From: CAYMSF01 sp964392985
GTDB lineage: Bacteria > Verrucomicrobiota > Lentisphaeria > Victivallales > Victivallaceae
DNA length: 64,000 bases
Direction of reading: 5' to 3'
NCBI GenBank assembly: GCA_964392985.1
Contig: CAYMSF010000017.1
Span: 1-64,000 of the forward strand
The position numbers were made by a program, and so were the translations under genes. This document shows, in pieces, positions 9,091-17,066 of the stretch. Below the pieces are notes generated by a model. That model worked only from the letters and a program-made list of their open reading frames with translations. It did not search any database and was not told the origin of the DNA. How positions within the stretch are numbered: the stretch's first letter is position 1; every line of letters starts with the position of its first letter.

Positions 9091-9963
9091 ATGGCAAAAA
9101 TTATTATCACCGGGTCAGACGGGTTTCTCGCGTCACGGTTTGTGAGTTATTACCGCAATCGCTACGAGGTCAGCGGGTTTTCCAGCAGTCAATTGGATAT
9201 TACCAACGCGAATCAAACACTGCAAATAATTAGGTCGTTAAATCCTGATTATATTGTTCACGCCGCCGCAATTTCGGACATCGGCACCTGTGAAAAAAAT
9301 CCCGAACTCTCACATGCGGTAAATGTTCAGGGTTCAATTAATGTTGCAAGAGCGGCACAGGCATGCAATGCCGGGATGTTCTATTTAAGTTCTGATCAGG
9401 TTTATATCGGCAATGGTGGCAGCGAACCGCACCGTGAGGACGACGAGGTCAAACCCCACAATGTTTATGGTCAACACAAACTTGCCGCAGAGTCCGCGAT
9501 TCTGGATTTGATGCCGCAGGCGATTGTTCTCAGATTGACCTGGATGTTCGGCGTACCTGAACCGGGCAAAAAAACAAAATCTAATCCGGTATGGAATATT
9601 TTACAGGCGGCAATAAGAAATCAGAAAATAAGCTTCCCTGTATATGATTTTCGCAGCGTTACCTATGTGTATGAAGTTATCGCGAACATTGAAAAAATGT
9701 TTAATCTGGCAGGAGGAATATATAATGCCGGTAGCGAAAATAATTTAAATATGTATGAACTTGCCAAAATAGTTTTTACCGCGGCCGGTATTGATGACGC
9801 CCGGACGGGTTTACTGTTGCAACAGGACACTGAAAGGTTCAAGGACAAACCGAGAAATTTACGTGTCAATAATCAAAAACTTAAGTCTTGCGGTGTTAAT
9901 TTTTCTGATTCTGCCGAAGGACTCCGTCAATGCCTGGCTGATTTTTCGCTCAGCCGGAACTAA
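9091..9963 (+). CDS. NAD(P)-dependent sugar epimerase/reductase, RmlD-like
   Basis: Start set at ATG 9091, which has AAGGA eight bases upstream; an in-frame TTG at 9058 lies further out without support. The 290-residue protein begins with MAKIIITGSDGFLASRF, a Rossmann nucleotide-binding fold with GxxGxxA-like spacing. YLSSDQVY (98-105) and Y126xxxK130 (NVYGQHK) are the catalytic features of extended short-chain dehydrogenases. The pattern (LDITN, HAAAISDIGTCEKNP) is closest to dTDP-4-dehydrorhamnose reductase, but no rmlA/B/C genes are present here, so the true substrate may be another nucleotide sugar or a free sugar. It follows the AraC gene by about 60 bases and may be transcribed with it. 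Confidence 0.78.
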   Translation: MAKIIITGSDGFLASRFVSYYRNRYEVSGFSSSQLDITNANQTLQIIRSLNPDYIVHAAAISDIGTCEKNPELSHAVNVQGSINVARAAQACNAGMFYLSSDQVYIGNGGSEPHREDDEVKPHNVYGQHKLAAESAILDLMPQAIVLRLTWMFGVPEPGKKTKSNPVWNILQAAIRNQKISFPVYDFRSVTYVYEVIANIEKMFNLAGGIYNAGSENNLNMYELAKIVFTAAGIDDARTGLLLQQDTERFKDKPRNLRVNNQKLKSCGVNFSDSAEGLRQCLADFSLSRN

Positions 9964-9983
9964 GGAATTGTCATAAAATAAAA

Positions 9984-10754
9984 TTACTTATTGGAACCAG
10001 TTTTTTTCTTGGCGCATACAGGACACTGTTGCATGCAGAACGGTTTTTCGAGTCCGGTGGAGGTAAGCAGTTCATCATTCATAAAAATCTTAACTGTATC
10101 GTCATCTGCAATAATTTCGCCATTTTTTATTACGATAGTTCTCGGGCAGATTTCCAGTATCATATCCAGATCATGTGAGGCGATTATCCGCGTATGACCG
10201 AAAGAATGCAGCAGTTTAATCAACCGCCGGCGAGAACTCGGGTCGAGAGATGAAGACGGCTCATCCATAACCAGAATATCCGGTGACATGGCAAGAACGG
10301 CGGCAATGGCGGCGGCGCGCTTTTCGCCTTCCGACAACCGGTACGGCGGACGATTCTGCAAATGAACGATGCCCACCGTTTCCAGTGCGCTGATAACTCT
10401 TTTTTCTACATCATTTTCCGGGAGTTTGTAATTGCGTGGACCAAAAGCGACATCGTCATAAACCGTTGACATGAACAATTGATCATCCGGATTCTGAAAA
10501 ATATATCCAACATGACGGCGAATAACTGGCAGGGTACTTTTTTGTACCATGACCTCGCCGATGCTGATTTCGCCCTCAGTCGGCAGCAATGCCCCGTTCA
10601 TTTGCATCAGTAATGTTGACTTTCCCGCGCCGTTAAGTCCGACAATTCCGACAGCTTCGCCGTGAGTTATTTTGAAAGAGATATTTTTAAGCGCCTGTTT
10701 TCCGTCAGGATAAACATAATTCAGATTTTTTGCTTCTATAATGTGATGACTCAT
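9984..10754 (-). CDS. cbiO: Energy-coupling factor ABC transporter ATPase (CbiO/NikO type)
   Basis: 256 residues with complete ATPase motifs: Walker A GLNGAGKST (39-47), Q-loop IFQNPDDQLF near 85, signature LSEGE (140-144) and Walker B ILVMDEP (160-166). FQNPDDQLF and VAFGPRNY are characteristic of ECF-type metal and vitamin importers. The signature is followed by KRAAAIAAVLAM as in CbiO. Its start overlaps the stop of the membrane component by four bases (ATGA), showing tight coupling. The C-terminal tail has a Cys cluster CMQQCPVCAKKK that might bind metal. It powers uptake of Ni2+ or Co2+ together with the two genes upstream. Confidence 0.9.
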   Translation of the reverse strand: MSHHIIEAKNLNYVYPDGKQALKNISFKITHGEAVGIVGLNGAGKSTLLMQMNGALLPTEGEISIGEVMVQKSTLPVIRRHVGYIFQNPDDQLFMSTVYDDVAFGPRNYKLPENDVEKRVISALETVGIVHLQNRPPYRLSEGEKRAAAIAAVLAMSPDILVMDEPSSSLDPSSRRRLIKLLHSFGHTRIIASHDLDMILEICPRTIVIKNGEIIADDDTVKIFMNDELLTSTGLEKPFCMQQCPVCAKKKTGSNK

Positions 10755-11551
10755 TTGATAAATTCCCCCAGCAGCAGTGGCAGGTTAAACGACCGTACCA
10801 GAATAAAAAACGCAGTGAATCCGGCAATAAATGTAAAATCGTAAAAAGAAAACTGCTTTAAACTGCCGGTATGATATTCCCCGTCAAACCCGCGGCAGAG
10901 CATCGAGTCGTAAACCCGTTGCGCCCGCAAATGTGTTTTAATAAGCAACTGCCCGGCCAGAGAGCCCCAGGCGCTGAAATGCACTCCTCGAGTGAACGGA
11001 GAGCGCAGCGTGTATGCCAGAAGAACCCTGGCGGACTCATCCAGCAACAACGCAATATAGCGGTAAGTCAATATTAACTGCATAACAAAGATTCTCGGCA
11101 CCCGCATAATTCTTAAGGCTGAGGCAATGCCAGTGATACCGGTTGTCGCAATCAGAATTAATGCCGCCATCACGGTGAATACAAATTTTACCAATATCAC
11201 TATAAATGAAATCCAACCGCCGGATATCTCAATCCACGGCAGAACCACTATCGGAGTCCGGTCAAAAAAAGGATTGAATATCCCCAGTCCAATTGCCAGC
11301 GGCGAAATCAACAGCAGTCGCCGGAAAAGCGGGGCGAAAGGGATTTCCCCCAGCATTAACAACGTCAACGGATAGATTGCCAGTGGCATCATCCCGCTCA
11401 AATCGTACTTGCCGAATGAAACCGTTACGATCAGGAAGATGAGTGTCGTCAACAGTTTAGTCAATGGATGCAGGCGGTGAACCGGCGTATCCTGCGCCGA
11501 TAACTCATCCAGCAGTCTGATGTTATTTAAAGATTCCGCGATTGTTCGCAT
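10751..11551 (-). CDS. cbiQ: Energy-coupling factor transmembrane component (CbiQ/NikQ)
   Basis: 266 residues with four to six hydrophobic segments (for example LTTLIFLIVTVSFGKY, ISFIVILVKFVFTVMAALIL and FSFYDFTFIAGFTAFFILV). The cytoplasmic coupling segments include RVPRIFVMQLILTYRYIALL and LRAQRVYDSMLCRGFDG; the second contains the conserved A-R-G-like coupling helix of the EcfT family. It lies between the ATPase gene (4-base overlap) and the substrate-binding membrane gene (18-base gap), giving the order cbiM-cbiQ-cbiO on the minus strand. It links the ATPase to the metal-binding subunit. Confidence 0.88.
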   Translation of the reverse strand: MRTIAESLNNIRLLDELSAQDTPVHRLHPLTKLLTTLIFLIVTVSFGKYDLSGMMPLAIYPLTLLMLGEIPFAPLFRRLLLISPLAIGLGIFNPFFDRTPIVVLPWIEISGGWISFIVILVKFVFTVMAALILIATTGITGIASALRIMRVPRIFVMQLILTYRYIALLLDESARVLLAYTLRSPFTRGVHFSAWGSLAGQLLIKTHLRAQRVYDSMLCRGFDGEYHTGSLKQFSFYDFTFIAGFTAFFILVRSFNLPLLLGEFIK

Positions 11552-11569
11552 CTGGTCGAAAACCTCTGT

Positions 11570-12637
11570 TTACGGCGTTCCGGCGATAGTTTTATTTTGC
11601 CGCAGCGATAATTTTTTACGCTTCTTTACATACATTATGGTCAATCCAGTAACTCCGGCTAAGATCATGGTCAATATCCCGCCGGTCAAGCCGGCAAGAC
11701 TGGTACCGCCGTCAACCGCCGGCCAGACCTGCTCTGACTTTCCGTCCGGAATTTTATTTGTATCGGGCAGTCTATAATCCGGCAGTAATGCGGTTTTATT
11801 CTGCAAATGTTCAAACGTTTTATGAACGCTGCCGGAGGACTCAATTTGCTCCTTGCCGGACACTTTAGCAATCGACCATTCCAAGCCGTCGGGATGCGTC
11901 GAGGCAAACCAGGATAAAAATCCGGCAATAAGAATTGTAACAATTGCTAATATTTCAAGCATGACTTTCGCCGGCATCCTCCCGGACGGACCATTGATAC
12001 CAGAATTTTCAATGATTTCCGGTCGTGCATTCCGGATAAAAACAACTATTGAAGCGGTAACCAGTCCCTCAACAACTCCAATCGCCAGATGAATCGGCTG
12101 CAACAGCATTATAAAAGTGAGAAACGGTAACTCAGTTCTGCCGGAAAAAAACGTTTCTACCGCGACACTGAATGCCCCAAGTTGCAAACCGGCAACTGCC
12201 GCCACCAGCGTTCCTGCAATGATTCTCCGGTTTGAGGCATTATTCCCGGCAATCAGCCGGTAAATCAATGGATAAACAATGTAACACGGATAAAAACCAA
12301 GATTGAAAATATTGCACCCCAGCGCCAAAAGTCCGCCGTCCGCAAAACATAGCGCCTGAATGACCAGTACACTCGTCATCGTCAGAAAACCGGCATACGG
12401 CCCCAGCAGAATCGCCAACAGCAATCCGCCGCCAAGATGTCCGCTTGAACCGGTGCCGGGAATAGAAAAATTAATCATCTGGGCAGCAAAAATAAACGCG
12501 CCCATCACTCCCATCAACGGAATTTTATGGTCTTCGAGATTTTGTACTTTTTTAATAGAGTAAATCGCTATTCCTGCCGTCGCCAACCACATACAACCAC
12601 CAACGTCCGGAGAAATAAGCGCATCCGCCATGTGCAT
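11570..12637 (-). CDS. cbiM: Ni/Co ECF importer substrate-binding subunit, CbiM-PDGLE fusion (NikMN type)
   Basis: The start is set at ATG 12637 so the protein begins MHMADALISPDVGGCMW: in CbiM/NikM proteins the free N-terminus and His2 bind the metal ion, so an added MIE from the GTG at 12646 would disrupt the site, and AAGGTGA lies just upstream. Residues 1-200 give the usual multi-helix CbiM core (AAQMINFSIPGTGSSGHLGG is a family hallmark). The C-terminal third holds STHPDGLEWSIAKV, the PDGLE domain found as the separate subunit CbiN/NikN in other bacteria, and a final membrane segment. A one-protein NikMN arrangement suggests nickel or cobalt. No cobalamin riboswitch is recognisable in the 170 bases upstream. 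Confidence 0.88.
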   Translation of the reverse strand: MHMADALISPDVGGCMWLATAGIAIYSIKKVQNLEDHKIPLMGVMGAFIFAAQMINFSIPGTGSSGHLGGGLLLAILLGPYAGFLTMTSVLVIQALCFADGGLLALGCNIFNLGFYPCYIVYPLIYRLIAGNNASNRRIIAGTLVAAVAGLQLGAFSVAVETFFSGRTELPFLTFIMLLQPIHLAIGVVEGLVTASIVVFIRNARPEIIENSGINGPSGRMPAKVMLEILAIVTILIAGFLSWFASTHPDGLEWSIAKVSGKEQIESSGSVHKTFEHLQNKTALLPDYRLPDTNKIPDGKSEQVWPAVDGGTSLAGLTGGILTMILAGVTGLTIMYVKKRKKLSLRQNKTIAGTP

Positions 12638-12811
12638 TTCAATCACCTTGCTAAATATTTAACATCATAAAATCAACAGTATTACAATATTTTAAAAATT
12701 AATATTTACAAGAATTGAAATAAGACATTTCCGGAAAAAAGCGCGAGATGGGTTTGCACCTTTTCCAAAACTGACTTATTGTATTTGAACTAAAAATATA
12801 GTTGCAGGTGA

Positions 12812-13807
12812 ATGATGAATTATAAGCTATTGTGCATGATTTCAGTACTGACTGTCTGTTTACTGCCGGCGGTGAACCGTGCCGTTGCGGCAGATTATAA
12901 TCCGTTGAAATTACCGGACGACGTCAAAATTAGCGCTGCTGATTTTACCGTAACGGACGCATCCAGACAGCGGGAAATTCCAGTTCGCATTTATCTGCCG
13001 CAACAGGAAACACCGGCGCCGGTAGTGCTATTCAGCCACGGACTCGGTGGTTCACGGGAAGGGAATATTTATTTAAATAATCACTGGGCGGCTCGCGGTT
13101 ACATTGTTGTCTGTCTTCAACATCCCGGCAGCGATACCTCTGTCTGGCAGGATAAGCCGCGGGAAGAACGTTTGCAGGCGATGAAAAATGCTGCAGGAAT
13201 TGAAAACTTTATGTTGCGCGTGAAAGACGTTGCCGCGGTTATCAGCCAGCTGGAAAATTGGAATAAAACTTCCGGACATATTCTCGTCGGAAAAATGGAC
13301 ATGAACAAAATTGCCATGTCTGGACATTCATTCGGTGCTGTTACCACTCAGGCAGTCAGTGGTCAAAACTTTATATTGGGAAAAATTTCCTTCACCGATG
13401 CCAGAATCAAAGCGGCAATAATATTCAGTCCCAGTTGCCCGCGCAAAGGCGACCCCCAACAGACTTTTGGCAGCGTCGCAATCCCCTGGATGTTGATGAC
13501 CGGCACCGATGACGTGGCAATAATCGGCGATGCCGATATGAAGTCCAGGCTTGCCGTTTTTCCGGCACTGCCGCCCGGCGGCAAATATGAATTAGTGTTG
13601 AACAAAGCACAACACTCTGCCTTTTCCGACCGCGAATTACCGGGTGATACCGGCAAACGCAATCCAAACCATCATCGGGCAATTCAAGCACTCAGCACTG
13701 CGTTTCTGGACGCATGGTTAATGAAAAATCCAGAGGCAAAAGCATGGCTGGATGGCGAATCCCCCCGCGCAGTTCTCGAGCCCGCAGACAAATGGCAGAA
13801 AAAATAG
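12812..13807 (+). CDS. Secreted alpha/beta hydrolase, dienelactone-hydrolase/PAF-acetylhydrolase-like
   Basis: 331 residues with signal peptide MMNYKLLCMISVLTVCLLPA ending near VAA. The catalytic core shows VVLFSHGLGGSREGN (oxyanion loop), IAMSGHSFGAVTTQAV (nucleophile Ser in GHSFG), the acid region MLMTGTDDVAIIGDAD and the base near AQHSAFSD. This resembles the predicted dienelactone hydrolases of COG4188 and bacterial PAF-acetylhydrolases, which cut small esters. An AGGTG site ends one base before ATG 12812 and four before the in-frame ATG 12815, so 12815 may be the real start. It is transcribed away from the metal importer. The natural substrate is unknown. Confidence 0.75.
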   Translation: MMNYKLLCMISVLTVCLLPAVNRAVAADYNPLKLPDDVKISAADFTVTDASRQREIPVRIYLPQQETPAPVVLFSHGLGGSREGNIYLNNHWAARGYIVVCLQHPGSDTSVWQDKPREERLQAMKNAAGIENFMLRVKDVAAVISQLENWNKTSGHILVGKMDMNKIAMSGHSFGAVTTQAVSGQNFILGKISFTDARIKAAIIFSPSCPRKGDPQQTFGSVAIPWMLMTGTDDVAIIGDADMKSRLAVFPALPPGGKYELVLNKAQHSAFSDRELPGDTGKRNPNHHRAIQALSTAFLDAWLMKNPEAKAWLDGESPRAVLEPADKWQKK

Positions 13808-13929
13808 TCCGATAAATATTGTATCAAGTCAACAGCGGGGTATATTGGTTGAACAAACAGTATCCTGAAATAAATTTCAGTTCAAACTTTATACTTGCAA
13901 AATATTTAATCATCAAACAAGGGGGAGAA

Positions 13930-15030
13930 ATGAACAATCCAACAAACAACCGTATCCGGGATGGTTTCTCTATAAAATATAAAATCATAAACATTACTTT
14001 TGCCGGAGTAATTTTTGCCGGCATAATGTTGTTGACAACTATTGCCGATGCATGTACCCGGTGCGTTTATCTCGGGCCCAAGGATACAGTCATTGTCGCC
14101 AGATCAATGGACTGGGCGGAAGACCCCGGTACCAATCTGTATTGTTTTCCGCGCGGGATGAAACGCGATGGAGCGACTGGACAGAATACCCTGACCTGGA
14201 CCAGTAAATATGGCAGTGTCGGATGTTCCTTTTACGAAGTTGCCACCGTTGACGGTATGAATGAGAAAGGCCTGGTCGCGAATGTCCTTTATCTGGTGGA
14301 ATCAAACTATGGCAAGGCCGATGGAACAAAACCATCAATTTCAATCAGTGCCTGGGCACAATATGTGCTGGACAATTTCGCTACTGTCAACGAAACAGTT
14401 GACGCGTTGCGTCAGGAGCCATTCGTCATCATTGCGCCGATACTGCCCAATGGAGCTCCGGCACAGGGTCATCTGGCAGTGTCAGATCCGACAGGGGATT
14501 CCGCAATATTCGAATACGTGAACGGGAAACTGGTCATACACCATGGTCGCGAATATCAAGTCATGACCAACTCGCCTACCTTTGACGAACAACTTGCCCT
14601 CAATAAATACTGGGAATTGATTGGCGGATTGACAATGCTACCTGGCACCAACCGTGCCGCTGACCGTTTTGTCCGGGCATCATTCTATATCAATGCCATT
14701 CCTAAAACAGATAATCACAAAAAAGCCATAGCCTCGGTATTCGGCGTGATTCGCGGCGTTTCAGTACCCTTGGGGATTTCCACACCGAATCAACCGAATA
14801 TTTCCAGTACCATCTGGCGGACGCTTTACGACCATAAAAACAAAATCTTCTACTTTGACTCCGCGACCAGTCCTTCGGTATTCTGGATACCGTTGGCGGA
14901 TTTGGACTTCAATGAAGGCGCCGGAGTTAAAAAACTGACATTGTCAGGAGGAGAAACTTACAACGGTAACGCAGCAGGGGCATTCGCGAAGGCGGAGCCG
15001 TTCAAGTTCCTGCCTGCAATAGCGAAGTAA
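13930..15030 (+). CDS. Secreted Ntn hydrolase, choloylglycine hydrolase/penicillin V acylase family
   Basis: Start ATG 13930 has a strong GGGGGAG site six bases upstream. A hydrophobic leader (ITFAGVIFAGIMLLTTIADA) ends at residue 41, which leaves Cys42 as the mature N-terminus: CTRCVYLGPKDTVIVARSMD. Family members use exactly this N-terminal Cys as nucleophile, with conserved Arg and Asp in ARSMDW. Further family marks are GMNEKGLVANVLYL near 108 and VMTNSPTFDEQL near 213. It hydrolyses linear amide C-N bonds, as in bile salts, penicillin V or N-acyl homoserine lactones. The signal peptide places it outside the cytoplasm, where cleavage itself would activate it. Substrate cannot be told from sequence. 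Confidence 0.85.
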   Translation: MNNPTNNRIRDGFSIKYKIINITFAGVIFAGIMLLTTIADACTRCVYLGPKDTVIVARSMDWAEDPGTNLYCFPRGMKRDGATGQNTLTWTSKYGSVGCSFYEVATVDGMNEKGLVANVLYLVESNYGKADGTKPSISISAWAQYVLDNFATVNETVDALRQEPFVIIAPILPNGAPAQGHLAVSDPTGDSAIFEYVNGKLVIHHGREYQVMTNSPTFDEQLALNKYWELIGGLTMLPGTNRAADRFVRASFYINAIPKTDNHKKAIASVFGVIRGVSVPLGISTPNQPNISSTIWRTLYDHKNKIFYFDSATSPSVFWIPLADLDFNEGAGVKKLTLSGGETYNGNAAGAFAKAEPFKFLPAIAK

Positions 15031-15162
15031 CGTTATGGAGCAACACGTCGCGGTGAACTGTTTATGTTGTTGATTACTGCTTTTAATGCACTATATTAAG
15101 CTGTTTATTAACCCGGTGGCAGATGAGCGAATCAGCCATACAATCAAGAAAGGGATGTTATC

Positions 15163-15528
15163 ATGAACTGGTATCTCGCAGTATTGAAGAAGTATGCGGT
15201 GTTTGGTGGCAGGGCAAGAAGAATGGAATACTGGATGTTTTTCCTCTTTAACTTTATTATATCGTTTGCGATTGGATTCCTTGAAAGTATCATCGGAAGT
15301 CCGATGATACTGAGCACTATTTACAGTCTTGCGGTGTTTGTTCCCGGATTAGCGGTTACAGTGCGGAGACTTCACGATACCGGCAAAAGCGGTTGGTGGA
15401 TTCTGATTGCCTTTGTCCCTTTCGTCGGTTGGCTTATCCTGTTAATTTTTATGTTCATTGACGGTACTCCCGGAGCAAATCAATACGGTGAAAACCAGAA
15501 GGGATTGGTTGCACCGGAGGCAGTTTGA
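15163..15528 (+). CDS. DUF805 membrane protein
   Basis: 121 residues with three to four membrane segments. Conserved DUF805 marks are present in order: FGGRARRMEYWMFF near 14, VRRLHDTGKSGWW near 67 and DGTPGANQYGENQKG near 100. The ATG follows an AAAGGGA ribosome site. The family is widespread, sits in the inner membrane and has no established function. The gene lies 57 bases before the carbonic anhydrase in the same direction, so the two may share a transcript. Confidence 0.85.
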   Translation: MNWYLAVLKKYAVFGGRARRMEYWMFFLFNFIISFAIGFLESIIGSPMILSTIYSLAVFVPGLAVTVRRLHDTGKSGWWILIAFVPFVGWLILLIFMFIDGTPGANQYGENQKGLVAPEAV

Positions 15529-15584
15529 CCCGTTAATTAACAATGCTGCGTTCCGTTATATTGAAGTGTTTTACTGAGGGAAGA

Positions 15585-16214
15585 ATGAAAGTACTGCCAA
15601 AACTATTTAAAAACAACCAGAAGTGGGCGGCTGAAATAAGCAAAACCTGCCCGGACTTCTTTTCCCGTCTTGTCGCGCAACAAGCGCCGGAATACCTTTG
15701 GATTGGCTGTTCAGACAGCCGGGTACCGGCGAATGAGATTGTGGGACTCCTGCCGGGGGAATTATTCGTCCATCGAAACGTTGCCAATCTGGTGATTCAC
15801 ACCGATATGAATTGTTTATCAGTTCTTCAATATGCGGTTGATATGCTCCGGATTAAACACGTTATCGTCTGCGGGCATTATGGTTGTGGCGGAATAAAAG
15901 CGGCGATGGACAATCAGCCGCACGGTCTGGTTGACAACTGGTTACGGCATATCCGCGATATCTACCATCGGCATGAAAGAAAATTGTCGAAAATTTCCGG
16001 CGAACCGGACCGCCTGAACCGGCTATGTGAATTGAATGTTGTCGAACAAGTTATCAATGTCGGTAATACGACAATCATTCAAGATGCCTGGAAACGCGGG
16101 CAGAAAATAGCCATCCATGGCTGGGTTTACGATATTGCCGATGGACTGCTTAAAGATTTGGATGTGTGCATCCGTTCGCACAACACTTTGAACGCGCTGC
16201 AAAAAAAAACATAA
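15585..16214 (+). CDS. Beta-class carbonic anhydrase
   Basis: Start ATG 15585 is chosen over an in-frame ATG at 15543 because GAGGGAAG precedes it and MKVLPKLFKNNQKW matches the family's N-terminus. In the 209-residue protein the zinc ligands are Cys42 (IGCSDSR), His98 and Cys101 (CGHYGCGG), with the Asp44-Arg46 dyad beside the zinc. The ELFVHRNVANLV segment is the conserved loop. It interconverts CO2 and bicarbonate in the cytoplasm, feeding carboxylases and pH balance. Confidence 0.94.
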   Translation: MKVLPKLFKNNQKWAAEISKTCPDFFSRLVAQQAPEYLWIGCSDSRVPANEIVGLLPGELFVHRNVANLVIHTDMNCLSVLQYAVDMLRIKHVIVCGHYGCGGIKAAMDNQPHGLVDNWLRHIRDIYHRHERKLSKISGEPDRLNRLCELNVVEQVINVGNTTIIQDAWKRGQKIAIHGWVYDIADGLLKDLDVCIRSHNTLNALQKKT

Positions 16215-16261
16215 AAAAGCCCTGGATTTATTAATATCAAGATTTAACAGGTACGTCATCA

Positions 16262-17044
16262 ATGCAATTGCCGCAGTGTGAAATTATTGACTGTCACATT
16301 CACCCTTTTACGACCCGGGCAAACAATATTTCCTGGTTTGCTGGAACAGAAACGCCACAAGCGCTGCGAGATGAGTTACATCGCGCCGGGATCTCCCGTT
16401 GTTGCGGTTCCGTAATCCGCGCGTTAAAAGAACCATCCTTTGCGGCAATACATGATTTTAATCTTGAGTCGCTGGAATTATATCGTCAGATGCCTGATTT
16501 TTATATACCGGCACCGCACGTTCATCCATTGTTTCCGGAAGAATCCTGCCGGGAATTGACGGAATGGCATGACCGCGGTTGTCTCTATTGGGTTGGAGAG
16601 CTCGTTGGTTACATGATGGGGTATTCCTCCTATCTTAGTGATAATTTCAATCAGATTTACGCCTTAATTCAAGATCTGGGCGTTCCTGTTAATATTCATC
16701 CCGGCGACCTTTCAGAAATGGCAGTTATTTGCAAAAACTTTCCCAAATTGAACGTTGTTATCGCCCATCCCGGTTCCGGCAAAGAAGATATTTTGTCAAG
16801 ACACGAATTATTGCGCCGGTATGACAATGCCTATCTCGACCTGTCCGGTACCGGTATTTTCCGCTGGGCGATGTTACGGAATGGCATTAATACGGCCGGG
16901 AAACATAAGTTTCTGTTCGGGACTGACTTTCCGATATGCAATCCGGGAATGTTATTGCAGGGGGTATTATTTGAACATCTCAGCGATGACGAATTGTCTG
17001 CAGTGTTAGGCGGCAATTTCCGTCAACTTACCGGAATTAAATAA
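16262..17044 (+). CDS. Metal-dependent amidohydrolase-family protein
   Basis: 260 residues. The barrel's metal-binding marks are DCHIHPF at residue 9 (His-x-His), VNIHPGDLSE near 144, VIAHPGSGKEDI near 165 and LFGTDFPICNPGM near 220, where the Asp is the usual last ligand. This is the small TIM-barrel amidohydrolase type (COG2159-like), whose members hydrolyse or decarboxylate small ring or amide substrates. It starts about 45 bases after the carbonic anhydrase stop and may be transcribed with it, which would suit a CO2-releasing decarboxylase, but that link is a guess. Confidence 0.75.
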   Translation: MQLPQCEIIDCHIHPFTTRANNISWFAGTETPQALRDELHRAGISRCCGSVIRALKEPSFAAIHDFNLESLELYRQMPDFYIPAPHVHPLFPEESCRELTEWHDRGCLYWVGELVGYMMGYSSYLSDNFNQIYALIQDLGVPVNIHPGDLSEMAVICKNFPKLNVVIAHPGSGKEDILSRHELLRRYDNAYLDLSGTGIFRWAMLRNGINTAGKHKFLFGTDFPICNPGMLLQGVLFEHLSDDELSAVLGGNFRQLTGIK

Positions 17045-17066
17045 TTATCGCAGATTAAATCCGGTA

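Noticed and set aside
12638..12811. Cobalamin or nickel riboswitch upstream of cbiM
   Set aside because: No B12-box-like sequence, conserved core or long folded leader can be seen in the 174 bases.
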